Assembly: GCA_964023275.1 (NCBI GenBank)
Contig: OZ029921.1
Span: 12,405,806-12,469,805 of the forward strand
Direction of reading: 5' to 3'
Length of the DNA stretch: 64,000 nucleotides
Source of the DNA: Norana najaformis
Lineage: Eukaryota; Annelida; Clitellata; Crassiclitellata; Hormogastridae
The notes under the pieces are model-generated. The model had not been told where the DNA came from. It did not search any database and was given only the letters and a program-made list of their open reading frames with translations. Shown here piece after piece: positions 42,184 through 53,170 of the stretch (position 1 is its first letter; every line of letters begins with the position of its first letter). The position numbers and the translations under genes are program-made.

Positions 42184-45070
42184 CTATTTAGAAGGCCGTG
42201 ATCCAGCAAGGCCTGATCAGCGTTTACTTGATTATCTTGTCGTCACGGAGTCCTGGCACTCCTCCGCTTCCGATGTCTCAGTTCGCCGCTCTACTCCTAA
42301 AGGATACTCTTTCTTCGACGTCCCTCGCCCTGCTGACGCTTCACGTGACCCATTATCTCAAAATTACGGTGGCATCGTCGTCTTCTTCCGTGATTGCCTC
42401 CGTATCAAGAAGATTCCTCCTCCCTGTTTGCTTTCCACCTATGAACTTCTATGCCTTTCCTGTTCGACTACTAGAGGGCCTCTCACCATTCTCGCCCTCT
42501 ACCGACCTGGCTCATCTCCGCTTACTCCGGCTTTCTTCTCAGAGTTCTCATCTCTCCTGGAAGTCTTCTCTACATATAACTCCCAACTGATCATCACAGG
42601 AGACCTCAACATCCATCTCGAGAACCCCTCCTCACCCGACTCTGCTCGCTTCTTAGACCAACTCACTCAGTTTGGCTTAACTCAACACGTTTCAGAACCA
42701 ACCCATACACTTGGTGGGTGGCTTGATGTAGTCATTTCTCGCGATGACTGTCCTATCACTGACCTCCTCGTCGAACCTCCTACTCTCTCCGACCATGGTC
42801 TCATCCTCTTCAATGTTCCCTTCCTCTGCTCCCAACCTTCCTTCGCTCTTCGTTCATCTCGTGGCTGGAGGAATCTTGATCGAGAAGCTTTCCGTGCAGG
42901 TCTCTTCAATAGCTCTATCTACGCTGATCTCTCCTCCTTAAGTGAGTGCTCAACCGAGGATCTCTTCACCCTATTCAACTCATCGGTTCTTCCTCTCATT
43001 GATGCCCTCCTTCCTCTCCGTCCACATCGGATTCGCTCGAGACCACTACGACCTTGGCTTGACAGCCAATGCCGCGCTTTGCGTCGGAACACCAGACGTC
43101 TAGAGCGCCGATATCGTCGCACTCGTGATCCTGCTGATCGCCTTACCTGGACCCATCACCTTCGAGATATGTATTCCGTTTTCCGAACCAAAGAAACTTC
43201 GTATTGGGAGTCGCTGATAGACAGAGAAAAAGGAAACCCTCGTCGCCTCTGGTCATCACTTGCTGACGTCCTAGGTCGTTCCTCACCTTCCTCCTCCCAC
43301 TCTCAACATCCGTTCTCTGCAGACGACTACTTGGACTTTATGCGATCCAAGATTGACTCGATCCGTCGATCTACTGAGGATTCACCCCCACCGTCCTTCC
43401 CTACCACAACTGCCAACCTCTCGTGCTGGGAAGCCCTTCAACCGGATGTCCTTCGTCGACTTATACTGGACTCTCCCTCGAAGTCATGCGAACTTGACCT
43501 ACTTCCTCCATTTATAATTAAGGAATTTGTTGATGACTTTCTTCCTTTTCTACATTTATTATGTAATTCGTCAATGAGTCAGGGTTCCATTCCAGCGTCA
43601 CATAAAAGGGCAGTTGTTTTTCCCTCCCTCAAGCGCCAAGGCCTGGACCCTAACTCTCCTTCTAACTATCGTCCTATTTCTAACCTTTCCTTCCTCTCGA
43701 AGCTCCTTGAAAGATGTATCTCTCTTCAACTGGTTGAATACCTTGAATCTAATTCTCTCATGCCTCCCCTTCAATCTGGTTTTAGAAAATTCCATTCGAC
43801 AGAATCACTCATCACCCGCCTTCTAGCTGACATCTTTCATGCCTTTGACCATGGCCATGTCACTCTTCTTGCTCTCTATGACGTTAGTGCTGCCTTCGAC
43901 ACTGTTGATCATTCCATTCTTCTAGAACGACTGTCTAAATCCTTTGGCCTTACTGACTCTGCTCTTCTTTGGTTTCGCTCATTTCTTTCTGGTCGCTCCC
44001 TTTCTGTTATTTTTGGGCCCACTCGCTCTGCCTGGACTCACATTCCCTATGGTCTTCCACAGGGTTCGGTACTTGCACCTCTTCTATATATCCTGTATAC
44101 TGCTGACCTGGCCAGCATACTTCTTCCCTTGGGTGTTTCATCTCACCAATATGCTGATGACACTCAATCCTTTACTCATGGCCCGGCTGCCTCAGCCACT
44201 CTGATGGTTGAGCGGATCCTTGAGGCCACCTCTGTTCTAGATCTCTGGATGTCTTCTAACCGCCTCTGTCTTAATCCTGATAAGACTCAATATATCTGGC
44301 TAGGTGGCCGTGTCCAGCTTGCCAAAATTGACTTTAGTTCCCTTTCCTCTAATTTCCCTCATATCCACTTCTCTTCCTCAGTCCGTGACCTCGGAATCAC
44401 CCTGGATCAAACTCTTTCTCTGACTGACCATGTAAATAATATCTCTCGCTCTTGTCTTTACCACCTACGACAACTTCGCTCTATTCGTCACTCGCTTCCT
44501 CTTCATGCGATCACTACTCTGGTCCATGCCCTGATTTGCACTGGGATTGACTTTGGCAATGCTGCCTATATTGGACTTTCTGCAATTAACACCTCCAAGC
44601 TTCAGTCTATACTTAATGCTGCTGCACGCCTTATCGGTAGTCTTCCAAAGTCTCCCCATATATCTACTTTTATTCGTGATTCACTTCATTGGCTTCCTGT
44701 CAGTCAACGGATCCAGTTTAAGATTCTTATCCTTATGCGTAACTGCCTTCTAGGCTCTGCTCCGTCCTACTTAACTTCTTTTTGTATTCCGGTTTCCTCG
44801 TTGCCTGCCCATGCCTCCCTTCGCTCAGCTACCCGTGGTCTTTTGGTAGTCCCTCGCGTCCGCACTACAACTGCCCAGTCCAGGAGCTTTGCCTTTGTTG
44901 GCCCTTCCAGCTGGAACTGCCTTCCTCTTGACCTGCGGCTTCAGTTACTTAGTCTCTCTCCTACCCAGTCTCGCAAACGCCTGAAATCCTTTTTGTTTGT
45001 TCAAGTCAGGAGCGCCACTGTTTCCCAAGTGGCGCTTTATAAATGTTCGTTTACAATTACAATTACAATC
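42184..45070 (+). mobile_element. Nearly complete CR1-like LINE
   Basis: The APE domain starts a little upstream of the first usable codon: in the same open frame from ~42215 it reads LLDYLVVTESWHSS (the LVLTETW motif). The only parts missing are the 5' UTR and the first residues of the endonuclease. The 3' end has an inverted repeat GAGCGCC...GGCGCTT followed by a TTACAATTACAATTACAA tail, also found at 55570, 58195 and (minus) 52440-52505. Confidence 0.85.
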
Positions 45071-45139
45071 GCTCACCATAGATCAACAAAAATAAGCGCG
45101 CAACTGACTGCAGCCATAGACGTAGTAAATTCAGAATAA
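42428..45139 (+). CDS. LINE ORF2: APE endonuclease plus reverse transcriptase (903 codons)
   Basis: Residues ~20-130 are the second half of an APE endonuclease: LALYRPGSS, ITGDLNIHLENP (GDxN), TLGGWLDVVISRD and LSDHGLILF (SDH). A charged linker follows. RT spans ~400-680: SNYRPISNLSFLSKLLERCI, SGFRKFHSTESLITRLL, motif A YDVSAAFDTVDHSIL, GLPQGSVLAPLLYILYTADL, catalytic YADD near residue 575 (HQYADDTQSF), NRLCLNPDKTQYIW. The C-terminus has LHWLPVSQRIQFKILILM and SSWNCLPLDLRL. The frame has no internal stop and in fact stays open upstream to ~42180. It runs through the 3' tail (TITITIA) to a stop at 45139, so the element's own stop is missing or the tail is translated. This is the best-preserved LINE in the window; a near-identical partial copy is at 59808/63772. 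Confidence 0.9.
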   Translation: MLSTYELLCLSCSTTRGPLTILALYRPGSSPLTPAFFSEFSSLLEVFSTYNSQLIITGDLNIHLENPSSPDSARFLDQLTQFGLTQHVSEPTHTLGGWLDVVISRDDCPITDLLVEPPTLSDHGLILFNVPFLCSQPSFALRSSRGWRNLDREAFRAGLFNSSIYADLSSLSECSTEDLFTLFNSSVLPLIDALLPLRPHRIRSRPLRPWLDSQCRALRRNTRRLERRYRRTRDPADRLTWTHHLRDMYSVFRTKETSYWESLIDREKGNPRRLWSSLADVLGRSSPSSSHSQHPFSADDYLDFMRSKIDSIRRSTEDSPPPSFPTTTANLSCWEALQPDVLRRLILDSPSKSCELDLLPPFIIKEFVDDFLPFLHLLCNSSMSQGSIPASHKRAVVFPSLKRQGLDPNSPSNYRPISNLSFLSKLLERCISLQLVEYLESNSLMPPLQSGFRKFHSTESLITRLLADIFHAFDHGHVTLLALYDVSAAFDTVDHSILLERLSKSFGLTDSALLWFRSFLSGRSLSVIFGPTRSAWTHIPYGLPQGSVLAPLLYILYTADLASILLPLGVSSHQYADDTQSFTHGPAASATLMVERILEATSVLDLWMSSNRLCLNPDKTQYIWLGGRVQLAKIDFSSLSSNFPHIHFSSSVRDLGITLDQTLSLTDHVNNISRSCLYHLRQLRSIRHSLPLHAITTLVHALICTGIDFGNAAYIGLSAINTSKLQSILNAAARLIGSLPKSPHISTFIRDSLHWLPVSQRIQFKILILMRNCLLGSAPSYLTSFCIPVSSLPAHASLRSATRGLLVVPRVRTTTAQSRSFAFVGPSSWNCLPLDLRLQLLSLSPTQSRKRLKSFLFVQVRSATVSQVALYKCSFTITITIAHHRSTKISAQLTAAIDVVNSE

Positions 45140-45379
45140 ATTTAAATTGTTTGAATGCGCCATCTGGCAAGTTAAAATTAGTCACTTGCAGAGCTGGTCA
45201 CTTGTAATTTCTTTTAAATTTTTAAATTTTAAGACTGAAATTTGAATAAATTTTGGACAACAATTCGAATAATTTCACAATTTCACACAAATAAATTAAT
45301 AATTAAAATTTATTTTTGACTCTTCCACGGACCGGTGATCAGTGTGCCGGTCCGCGGACCACTACTTTAAGAACCACTG

Positions 45380-45387
45380 CCCTAGCT
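45380..45387 (+). repeat. Target-site duplication CCCTAGCT (right)
   Basis: Right partner of 37218-37225. Confidence 0.75.
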
Positions 45388-46194
45388 GACAAGTCCGCAG
45401 ACTTGCCCTCATGTGGTTACAGTTATTATCCCTCAAAATTATCAGTCTCAATGTAAATATACACGGTTTTCTATAGCGACCGTATAGCCTCGAGCCTGCT
45501 CGGATGAGATCCTTCACCACCGCTGCCCGTCTGAACATGTGGCGCCGCTGTGCGGATACGATTGACCAGCTGTTAGCCCACGCCCCTACCACAGCGCAAC
45601 GCGGCACGGATACTGCCCTAGACATGGACATTCGGATACAGACGCCCGCCCGATAAACACTAAAGCACACTTGGTAGCTATTAGCATTGAGTAGCCTGTA
45701 CGTAGCGTAAATTGCAATAGTATAATAAACGTAGTATTGTCATTATCCAGTCGTTATAAGTATAACGTCACAGCCACGGCGTGTAAGCACACGGCATGGC
45801 TACCTCTGTGTTTATCTTGTATATTCTCGGTTTCTCTCGCTTTTACTCGGACAGTTCTGTTTATTTCGACTTGGATTACTTCTGGAATCGAGCTGTAGAC
45901 CTGCACATTGAGTTTTCCATCGCTTACGGTCGTAAGTCTGTGGTTAAAACGCTGCTTGTTTCCCATGTCGCATGGGAAACAAACAAAGTTTGTTCGAACA
46001 GGATGCCGACGGGCATCGACATGTTGCATGTCGATGCCCGTCGGACGTGTATGACACCAGATACAGTTAATTCGTTAAATTGTGAGCGGACGATTGCGTG
46101 AGGAGTACGAAAACGTCTTTTCGCTTTCCACATCTAGCACCCGCGTACACCGTCGCATGCCCTACCAGGTCCTTCACATACAGATGTCAACACA
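45388..46194. other. No gene recognised
   Basis: Contains a short inverted repeat, GTTTCCCATGTCGCATGGGAAAC at about 45958-45980, and a second, CGACGGGCATCGACATG / CATGTCGATGCCCGTCG at 46008-46042. The overlapping frames here are likely spurious. Confidence 0.4.
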
Positions 46195-49160
46195 GGGGTT
46201 GGCCACAGACTGGGTACGTGGAACGTCAGAAGCCTCAAACACAAAGCCACTTCTATAGCTGATGCTATAGTATCAGCAGTATCCACCTCGATATCTTGGT
46301 AGCCACGGATGTTGCGATGAAGAGATCCACATTATCGGGCTATCGCTGCATCTTCATGCCACATAGGGAGTCCCCCTCCTTTCAGCCCATCTTGGAGTTG
46401 GTGGGCTGGCGGTTTTCCATAGACAGAGTCTACGCTCGAAGCAGATCGAACTTGCGTATGAAATCACCACCGTCGAGGTACTTGTCTGCACTTGTCAAAC
46501 AACTCGTGGCCCATTCACTACAGCAGCCGTCTACCACTCACTGCCTTGTTCATCCAGGAGTTAACCATCATACTCAAAATGCTCTCTGCCTACAACAGCC
46601 GACTTGTCGTCATGGGCAACCTCAGTGTCCACATGGAAGATGCTGGCTGCCCTCTTGGGCCGAGCAGGTGAAACAATTTCTGGCCTGCACCAGCACGTGG
46701 ATTTGCTGACCCATTCTTACAGCGGCTGGTTGGATTTCGTCATCAGTGACGACTTCGGGCCAATTTCAGTCACTCTTGAGCCACCTTCGATCTCCGATCA
46801 CGCCCTCTTAACCTACACCATACCGTTTATCCATACCGCATCACCTGTCACTTACATCACCTACAGAGGTTGGAAAATGCTTGACTGGGATGTTTTCCGT
46901 CAGCACTTGAGAGACAGTTGACTCTGCCACCTAACTCCTGAAGAAGATCTCTCTTCTGATGACTTGTCCGATCTATACAAAACTACTCTTCACTCCATCA
47001 TTGACAATCTTCAACTACGATCCGCTCGCCTGCAATTTAGTCCGACCACATCTTGGTTCGACTCAGAAAGCGGAGCCATGCGAAGGGTTAGGCGGGCAGA
47101 GCGACTATACAGGTGGACAGGCTTGGCCAATGATCATGCCGAATGGATCCGTCTTCTCAGTGAAGAACATGCTTTTTCAAGGCAAGGAGCAGCGTTACTG
47201 GGAGGATATTATTGCCCGTCACTCGATGGATAGTCGATTTCCTCCATGCTTGGTCGCTGTGGCAGCTCTACAAACCCGACCTTCACTGCCGATGAATACG
47301 TGCACTATTTGGATAAGAAAGTCGCTGATGTTCGACGCGCCACGGAGGGCTCCCTCCGCCAGAGTACTCTACGATCCAGTGCCGACTGGAGAGTTTCAAA
47401 ATGGTGATCAGTGCTGAACTCAGGTCACACCTCCTGTCATCACCGTCAAAGACATGCTCCATTGACCCGATTCCAACCTTTCTTCATCAGGAGTTCGTTG
47501 ATGAGCTGCTTCCATTTCTGTTGCGGCTCTGTAATACGCCACTATATGAAGGTTATCTACAGCGTCAAAAGCGAATTATTGTGTGGCCGTATCTTAAGAG
47601 GCCCGGACTGGATTTCAGTGACATCAGCAACTATTGCCCAGTCTCAAAACTCTCCTTTCTCTCAAAGATCATTGAGAAAATAGTCGCTCAGCAGGCAGTA
47701 TCCTATCTCGATTCGTTCCACCTTATGCCAAAGCTCCAGTCTGGCTTTCCGAAAGGTCACTCGACGGAAACGGTTGTCCTTCGACTCGTCTCTGACATCT
47801 ACGACGCCATGGATGCTGGGAAGTAAACGCTCCTCGCTCTCCTGGATCTTAGTGCAGAGTTCGACACCGTGGACCATGGCATCCTACTGACGCAAGTTAG
47901 TACTTCGTATGGTTTTGCAGGGCGACCGATTGAGTGGCTGCGTTCTTTCCTCGGTGGGCGGATGATGAGGGTGGAGATCGGCTCGGACACATCGGCCTGG
48001 ACTACGATTCGGTGCGGCGTACCACAGGGTTCTGTCCTCAGTCCGCTTCTTTACATCTTGCACACTGTAGATCTGACCGAGGTTATCACAGCCCTTGGAT
48101 GGTCCATCAATACGCTGACGATGTACAAATCTACGTGACCTGTCATCCATCCGATGCCCCATCTTGCGTTTTGATGGTTCAGGCTGTGGTTATCAGTGTA
48201 CAGAATTGGATGTCTTTCAACTGGCTCCGGCTGAACCCCGCGAAAACACAGTTGATATGGTTCGGATCTCGACGCAGGCTGTTGGATATTGGCAAGGATA
48301 AGATATTGGCAACATCTACGAACTGGGTTTCACTGCATGCAGTCTGTGACCTAGGCCTTCTCCTAGACGAGGAACTATGAATGGCGGTGCATGTCAGTTC
48401 TCTTTGCAGGACCTGCTTCTATGAATTGCATCAGATTAGGTTTATACGGCGATACCTGTCTCATGATGCAGCCGTCACTCTTGTCCATTCCTTTATCGTG
48501 ACGCGACTAGACTACTGTAATTCAGTCCTTGTAGGCTAGACTACTGTAATTCAGTCCTTGTAGGCCTGCCTAAGTTTCGTAACAACCAACTTCAATCTGT
48601 CCTCAGTTGCGCCGCCAGGATCGTCGCCAACCTGTCCAGATTCTCGCACATTTCAACCTACATGGGTGAAACACTCCACTGGCTTCCTGTCGAGAGGAGA
48701 ATTCAGTTTAAAATACTTCTCATAGACAGGGCCACGATTGCCGATTCAGCTCCGGATTATATGAGAGCTTCTCATGCCGGTTGCAAGTTAGCCAGGCCTA
48801 CAAAAGTTGCAATCGGCGACACGTGTCCCGCGCTCTCGCACAACGGTACGGACGAGCCGCGCTTTCTTCTCGGTGGGACCGTCACTATGGAACAATTTGC
48901 CACTGGATGTACGATCTCTCGCCTTTTCAACAATCGTAATCGTAAACTCGAAAATTCTAAAGCGCTATTTAAAAGCTAAGCTCAGGGCACCAGCTTATTC
49001 ACGAGCGCTGCGTCAAGTCCGTGGGGTTGTCCAAAGATGCCATATCAAGAACCAATCCAGGAAACATTCGCCTTAAAACGCACCTTTTTTACCTCTGTGG
49101 CCATGACGTAGCGCTCTTGGGAGTTACTTAAAAAGCGCTGTATAAGTTTTCTCGATACAT
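46195..49160 (+). pseudogene. CR1-like LINE, full-length in layout but heavily frame-broken
   Basis: The start reads LGTWNVRSLKHKATSIADAI (APE opening). APE motifs continue in other frames (VVMGNLSVHMED, HSYSGWLDFVIS, ISDHALLTY at ~46800). From 47401 the RT region reads NYCPVSKLSFLSKIIEKIVA, SGFPKGHSTETVVLRLVSD, LLDLSAEFDTVDHGILL, GVPQGSVLSPLLYILHTVDL and a frameshifted HQYADDVQIYV near 48105. The C-terminus has LDYCNSVL twice because of a 29-bp duplication (48507-48564), then ETLHWLPVERRIQFKILLID and PSLWNNLP. The end is an AAAGCGCTGTATAAG 3' terminus near 49150. Many frameshifts: inactive. Its GC content is higher than its flanks. Confidence 0.8.
48507..48564 (+). repeat. 29-bp tandem duplication in the LINE
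   Basis: CTAGACTACTGTAATTCAG... occurs twice head to tail; 29 bp shifts the frame at the DYCNSVLVG codons. Confidence 0.9.
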
Positions 49161-49615
49161 ACATGTGCCACTTAAGGTCCCCGCCTAGGGACCATGCTAG
49201 CCCGAGATTCAAATCTCTTAAATAAGCCACCTTCGGGTTGCGAACCTGGGTTCCTCACGATTATGCTGCCTCAAGCTGTTGATCATAGTAAGTTTGGATT
49301 GGAGCTGTGGGTTGTTTCAGGTATATACGATCTACTCCTCCGCCTTGTTAGAACAATAGCCTACCTTAATTCTCATTAATCTGAGACATTTCGCAAGTAG
49401 GATTTATTCAAAGGCGTACCGCGTGGTTGCACATTGCAAACTCAAATAGCTTAAAAATTAAATGTCCAATAAGTTGTAATGCAGACATTACAGCTTATAT
49501 TAAATATAATGTTTTACTTTGCACTGGAATTTTTTTACTCTTAAAATGTAATGAGTTATCGATTTTTTAAACTGCAGAACAATACGTAATACTTGCTAGT
49601 CGCCAGTACGTCACA
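49161..49615. other. No recognisable feature
   Basis: AT-rich sequence without a supported frame. Confidence 0.4.
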
Positions 49616-49925
49616 AGACGGTCAATAAGTCCTGTGCAAAGATTTTAATCTTTGGTCCTGTGTATTACTCAAAGATTAAAATCTTTAGTATTACCACATA
49701 TACTCTACATATAATAATCTGTGGAATAGATTAAAATCTTTGGTGTTATCACATATACTCTACATATAATAATCTGTGTTATTACTGGACCTTGACAAAG
49801 ATTTTAAGAAAGGAACCTTCTTAAAATGTTTGATCCTTGACAAAGATGTTAATAAGGGAACTCCCAACGAGGTAATATAAGAACGGGAACTCCCTTATTA
49901 ACATCTTTGGTCCTTGATGTTACTG
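49616..49925. repeat. MITE-like block of nested inverted and direct repeats
   Basis: CAAAGATTTTAATCTTTGG and related AAAGATTAAAATCTTT palindromes occur several times. A ~68-bp direct repeat (CACATATACTCTACATATAA at 49696 and 49751) sits in the middle. The end is an inverted pair, AAGATGTTAATAAGGGAACTC (49843) and its complement GAGTTCCC...TTAACATCTT (about 49888-49908). No coding capacity. Confidence 0.75.
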
Positions 49926-50053
49926 CATAAACAACCTAAATTTAGAACGCATCGAAACACGTGTCTGGATTTATTTAGCTGCAACTTTTCAGCTTTCCGT
50001 TATAATTTTCGCAATTTTCTGAGACATATATGACGATTATTCAATCATTAAAC

Positions 50054-51125
50054 GTAATCTCGAGATTTCTACAGTGCCCAACGAAAACCAGGTCGCGGGA
50101 TCCAGCTTACTCACCGGCGCTCAGTCAAAACAAAAATCGATAGACAGAAATGGTTCGGTTCCAGATCAAGATCCAAAAGTCAGACAGGCGGCTGTCATAC
50201 GGCTATGGCGGATGGTTTCGGATTGGAACGGAGAGTTAGAGGAAGAGAAAGAATCAGGATAAGATTTTTGGAAGAGTACTGTTCTTAGTTTTGAGTGAAA
50301 GACCAGCCCAGAAAGTGCAAGAGGTGTAGTGTCGGTGAATTCGTATGATGGGTCAGACAATTGTCGTAATTCCGGCAGGAGTTTATTCCAGAGGGGTGGA
50401 GCAGCTATGGCCATGCAGCGATTTCCAAATTTTAAGGATGAGGTGACGGTGGGGGTACGAAGAAATTTTAGGACAGAAGATGACCAGGTTGAACGGAGTG
50501 GTTGAATTGTAAATAACTGATGAAAATAGAAGGGTTGGGAGAATGAATTATGGTATAGATAAGCGAAAGCACTATAAACGTTCAGGTATTTTAATACAGT
50601 TAAGTGAATTGAGGAGTGATGTGATAGTGTTTGGGAGTTTTGGTGACAACACGAGCAAGAACATTCTGGATGGCTTGAAGGTGGTTTATTTGAGTTGTAT
50701 CTATAATGAGGAAAAGTGAATTGCAGTAGTTTAGTTTTGCATGGACTATGGATGTGGCAATGGTAGATGCAGTTTTGAAGTCAAGCACAGGGCGAATTCT
50801 GCGAAGGTCGCGGATATGCGTAAAGCAAGAGCTGGAAAGATGGGTGATATGACCAGAAAAGCTGAGGTTTTGGTCGAATATTACACCTAAATTGCAGACA
50901 GGAGAGTTAGTATTGAAGGTGTGAATATAGGCAGAGTCCAGGCTGAGGGAGAGAGAGGAGTCAAGAATTTTCTTGAGCTGGTCATGTATGCCAATAAGTA
51001 TGAATTTGGTTTTAGATGGGTTCAGACACAAGAGATTAGATGTCATCCAAGAGGAGATTTGTTTAACCACACGAAGAAAATGATTAAAATTGTTATGTAC
51101 TGCGAACAAATACAAGCCACGCCCT
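50054..51125 (-). pseudogene. 3' half of a CR1-like LINE
   Basis: Minus-strand frame 51115-50600 begins just after YADD (FAVHNNFNHFLRVVKQISSW). It reads MTSNLLCLNPSKTKFILIGI, VCNLGVIFDQNLSFSGHI, CFTHIRDLRRIRPVLDFKTA and VHAKLNYCNSLFLIIDTTQI. The LHWLP region is broken, and 50414-50166 gives the AIAAPPLWNKLLPELRQLS end. The 3' terminus (CTCGAGATTTCTACAGTGCCC) equals that at 36003. It is 5' truncated and frame-broken. Confidence 0.8.
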
Positions 51126-51869
51126 TTTCTGAAATCACTTCTGGCTTGATTTCAAAGAGTTCACGCCATCTTCTGTAAAGAGAAGAGCTCACGCTGACAG
51201 TCTCGTATATTGAGCAAAAACACTGGACCAATACCTGGCCACTAGTTCCACCAGTGGCACAGTGTTGACCCAGTATGGGCCCAATTAACGTGCCTGTCTG
51301 GATACCTGCCGATTTTAGAAGAATCATGTTACGGTTGATTCTAAAATCTGTTGCCTCTTCAGTGGTCTTGGCAAGAGGAGGGGTTCGTGTAGGAATGACC
51401 TTAGCTGCCACCTGGCGGTTGCGAGGCTGCTGTTTCCAATAACGTGGGTGGAGCAACCTAGCAGCGCCAACCAACCACTGTCAAGTGTGACGTACAACTA
51501 AATAAATTTAGAAATTTTGCGTCGCGTAAGACGAAAATGTTCTCCGAAGATAGATGTATGCTGTGATTTCATGGACAAAGGGTGAATCTAGATCCGGTCC
51601 TCTGTTGCTTGATAACGCTCTTCTCAAAAGGAAGGAATAAGAATCTGATCAACGCTTTATAGAATTATTGTTGTGAAAGGTATAGTTCGTGTGCTTTTTA
51701 TTTAGTGTACTGTTACGGAAATCAGCAGGCAATATGTCGTATTTAAATCCAAATCTTTTATGCGTATGGGACAGAGGCGTTTAAACATCTGATAACTAAG
51801 GTTTCTATATAGCATACAGCTTTTAGCTGATTAATATTTTTCTTGTTTTAGGTGGTTAAACTTACCATG
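51126..51869. other. No recognisable feature
   Basis: A 143-codon minus-strand frame (51474-51043) overlaps the LINE and has no independent motif. Confidence 0.4.
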
Positions 51870-52235
51870 TCGATACATACAACCAAATTCTTAAAATCGG
51901 CCCTCATTCTCCAGACTTACCGTCATTAAACCAAGTCGTCTGATTGCCTTTCTCTGATCTTTCCACAGACTAGAACTGTCTTTGGCAAACGTGCGTTTTC
52001 GGTTGCTGTATCAAGATTTTTGAACTCTCTTCCTGTGTCTTTGCATTCTGCTCAGTCACTTGGGTCATTTCGTTCTCGACTTAAGACTTAACTTTTTCAA
52101 ATTGCCTAACTGCAGTAGGCTGCCTCACTGTCTCATTGGACTGACCTGGACAATGACTTGATTGCGGTTTGGCTTTGATGTGCCATCGGTTGACGCTCTT
52201 GTGCATTAGACACCAGTGCATAAAAGTTACTAATT
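51870..52235 (+). pseudogene. LINE 3' end fragment (same family as 40263-41711)
   Basis: Reads SALILQTYRH-like sequence, RTVFGKRAFSVAVSRFLNSL, SLGSFRSRLKT, then GTGCCATCGGTTGACGCTCT and CATTAGACACCAGTGCAT as the 3' end. 5' truncated. Confidence 0.7.
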
Positions 52236-52439
52236 ACAATTTTACAGCATCAGAAGTTCGCATTCGTGGATTCATCTTGATTATCTCCCTGCTCTTACAT
52301 TTCCCAAATCCGAGACAGTTTTTGTTACATGTTGTGTCAGGCTTGTCATTCCGTACAACTGTTTTATGGGGCCATTCCGTGTCAACTTAATAAGTGGTCC
52401 CCGTTTCTGTGTGGGTAATGATGGATACCAAGACTTCAC

Positions 52440-52510
52440 TGTTTTGTAATTGTAATTTGAAATTTGTATAGCGCCTCTTCAAGATAAACTCATCAGAGGC
52501 GCTCTCTGCG
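52440..52510 (-). mobile_element. LINE 3' terminus with GAGCGCC hairpin
   Basis: Minus strand: GAGAGCGCCTCTGATGAG, TCTTGAAGAGGCGCTATAC, then AATTACAATTAC. The same terminus occurs at 45010-45070, 55570-55650 and 58195-58255. How far it extends upstream (minus, towards 53000) is unclear; the frames there show no RT motif. Confidence 0.65.
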
Positions 52511-53049
52511 CTAATGATGCTAATTGTCATTAAGAATGGAACATTCATCCACAAGTAAACATTGGTCAGAAAAACTAGAAGAGTCACCAGTGGCAAGCTC
52601 GCGCACACACGCAAAGCTCAACCAACAGGTTCCCAACTAGAGTTGAATGATGACAGCATGTTCGGAGTTTCTGAAGCGGGTAGCAATGAGGATGAGGATC
52701 GACCATGGGCGATGTGATCCGCCGCCAATGGCTCACGGTTGTCCCATCGTCCAAAAGTCTCTCGTAGATGGAAGACGTTGCGGGGAGCGGAGATTAATCG
52801 AACCATCGGATATGCGTTGGACAGGTTTCGTCGCCCGTGTTTCCATAGGTAGCTGGACCATTCCGTAGCTGACGGTCGGAGCCGCTCCAAAGACTCTCTT
52901 CGCTCTTCTTCACCGAATCCGAGATTTCCCGGTGTTGACGGCGTGCGTGGGTCTGTAGGTCAAAGACTAGACTGTCAAGCTTGAATCCTGTTCCCCCTCG
53001 GTGGATGGACCAGTCCATTCACGGAAGGTCATGATGATAAACAACAAAA
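52511..53049. other. Unassigned
   Basis: Overlapping minus-strand frames (52618-53018) contain no motif I recognise. Confidence 0.35.
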
Positions 53050-53170
53050 CGTCCGAAACGCAATAATTCCGTTTTGGAAATGAAAAATACCGCGCCAACT
53101 CGGCAACAGAAGAAAACCAAACAGCTAAAATTACAGAGAAGATGTTAAATTTAGACAAAATAATCAGTCA
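53050..53170 (+). mobile_element. LTR 3' fragment
   Basis: TTTTGGAAATGAAAAATACC, GCTAAAATTACAGAGAAG and TTAGACAAAATAATCAG parallel the last ~110 bases of the minus-strand LTR at 1500-1600 (AAATGAAAAATAG, CTAAAATTACC, TTAGACAAAATAATC). Confidence 0.5.

Larger units (their letters stand above)
37226..45379. mobile_element. hAT shell filled with nested elements (8.15 kb)
   Basis: The left end CAGTGGTTCTTAAATTTC and the right end, reverse-complemented CAGTGGTTCTTAAAGTAG, share 14 perfect bases and then a GGACCGGCA block, with 8-bp target duplications outside. These are typical hAT termini. Inside, only the C-terminal transposase remnant at 37640-37880 (minus) is hAT-derived. The rest is a P/THAP element (from ~38.1 kb), a LINE in that element (40263-41710) and another LINE (42184-45070). 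Without those insertions it would be a short non-autonomous hAT. Confidence 0.75.

Noticed and set aside
45796-46133. Overlapping frames on both strands
   Set aside because: Open by chance around two short inverted repeats; no family resemblance.
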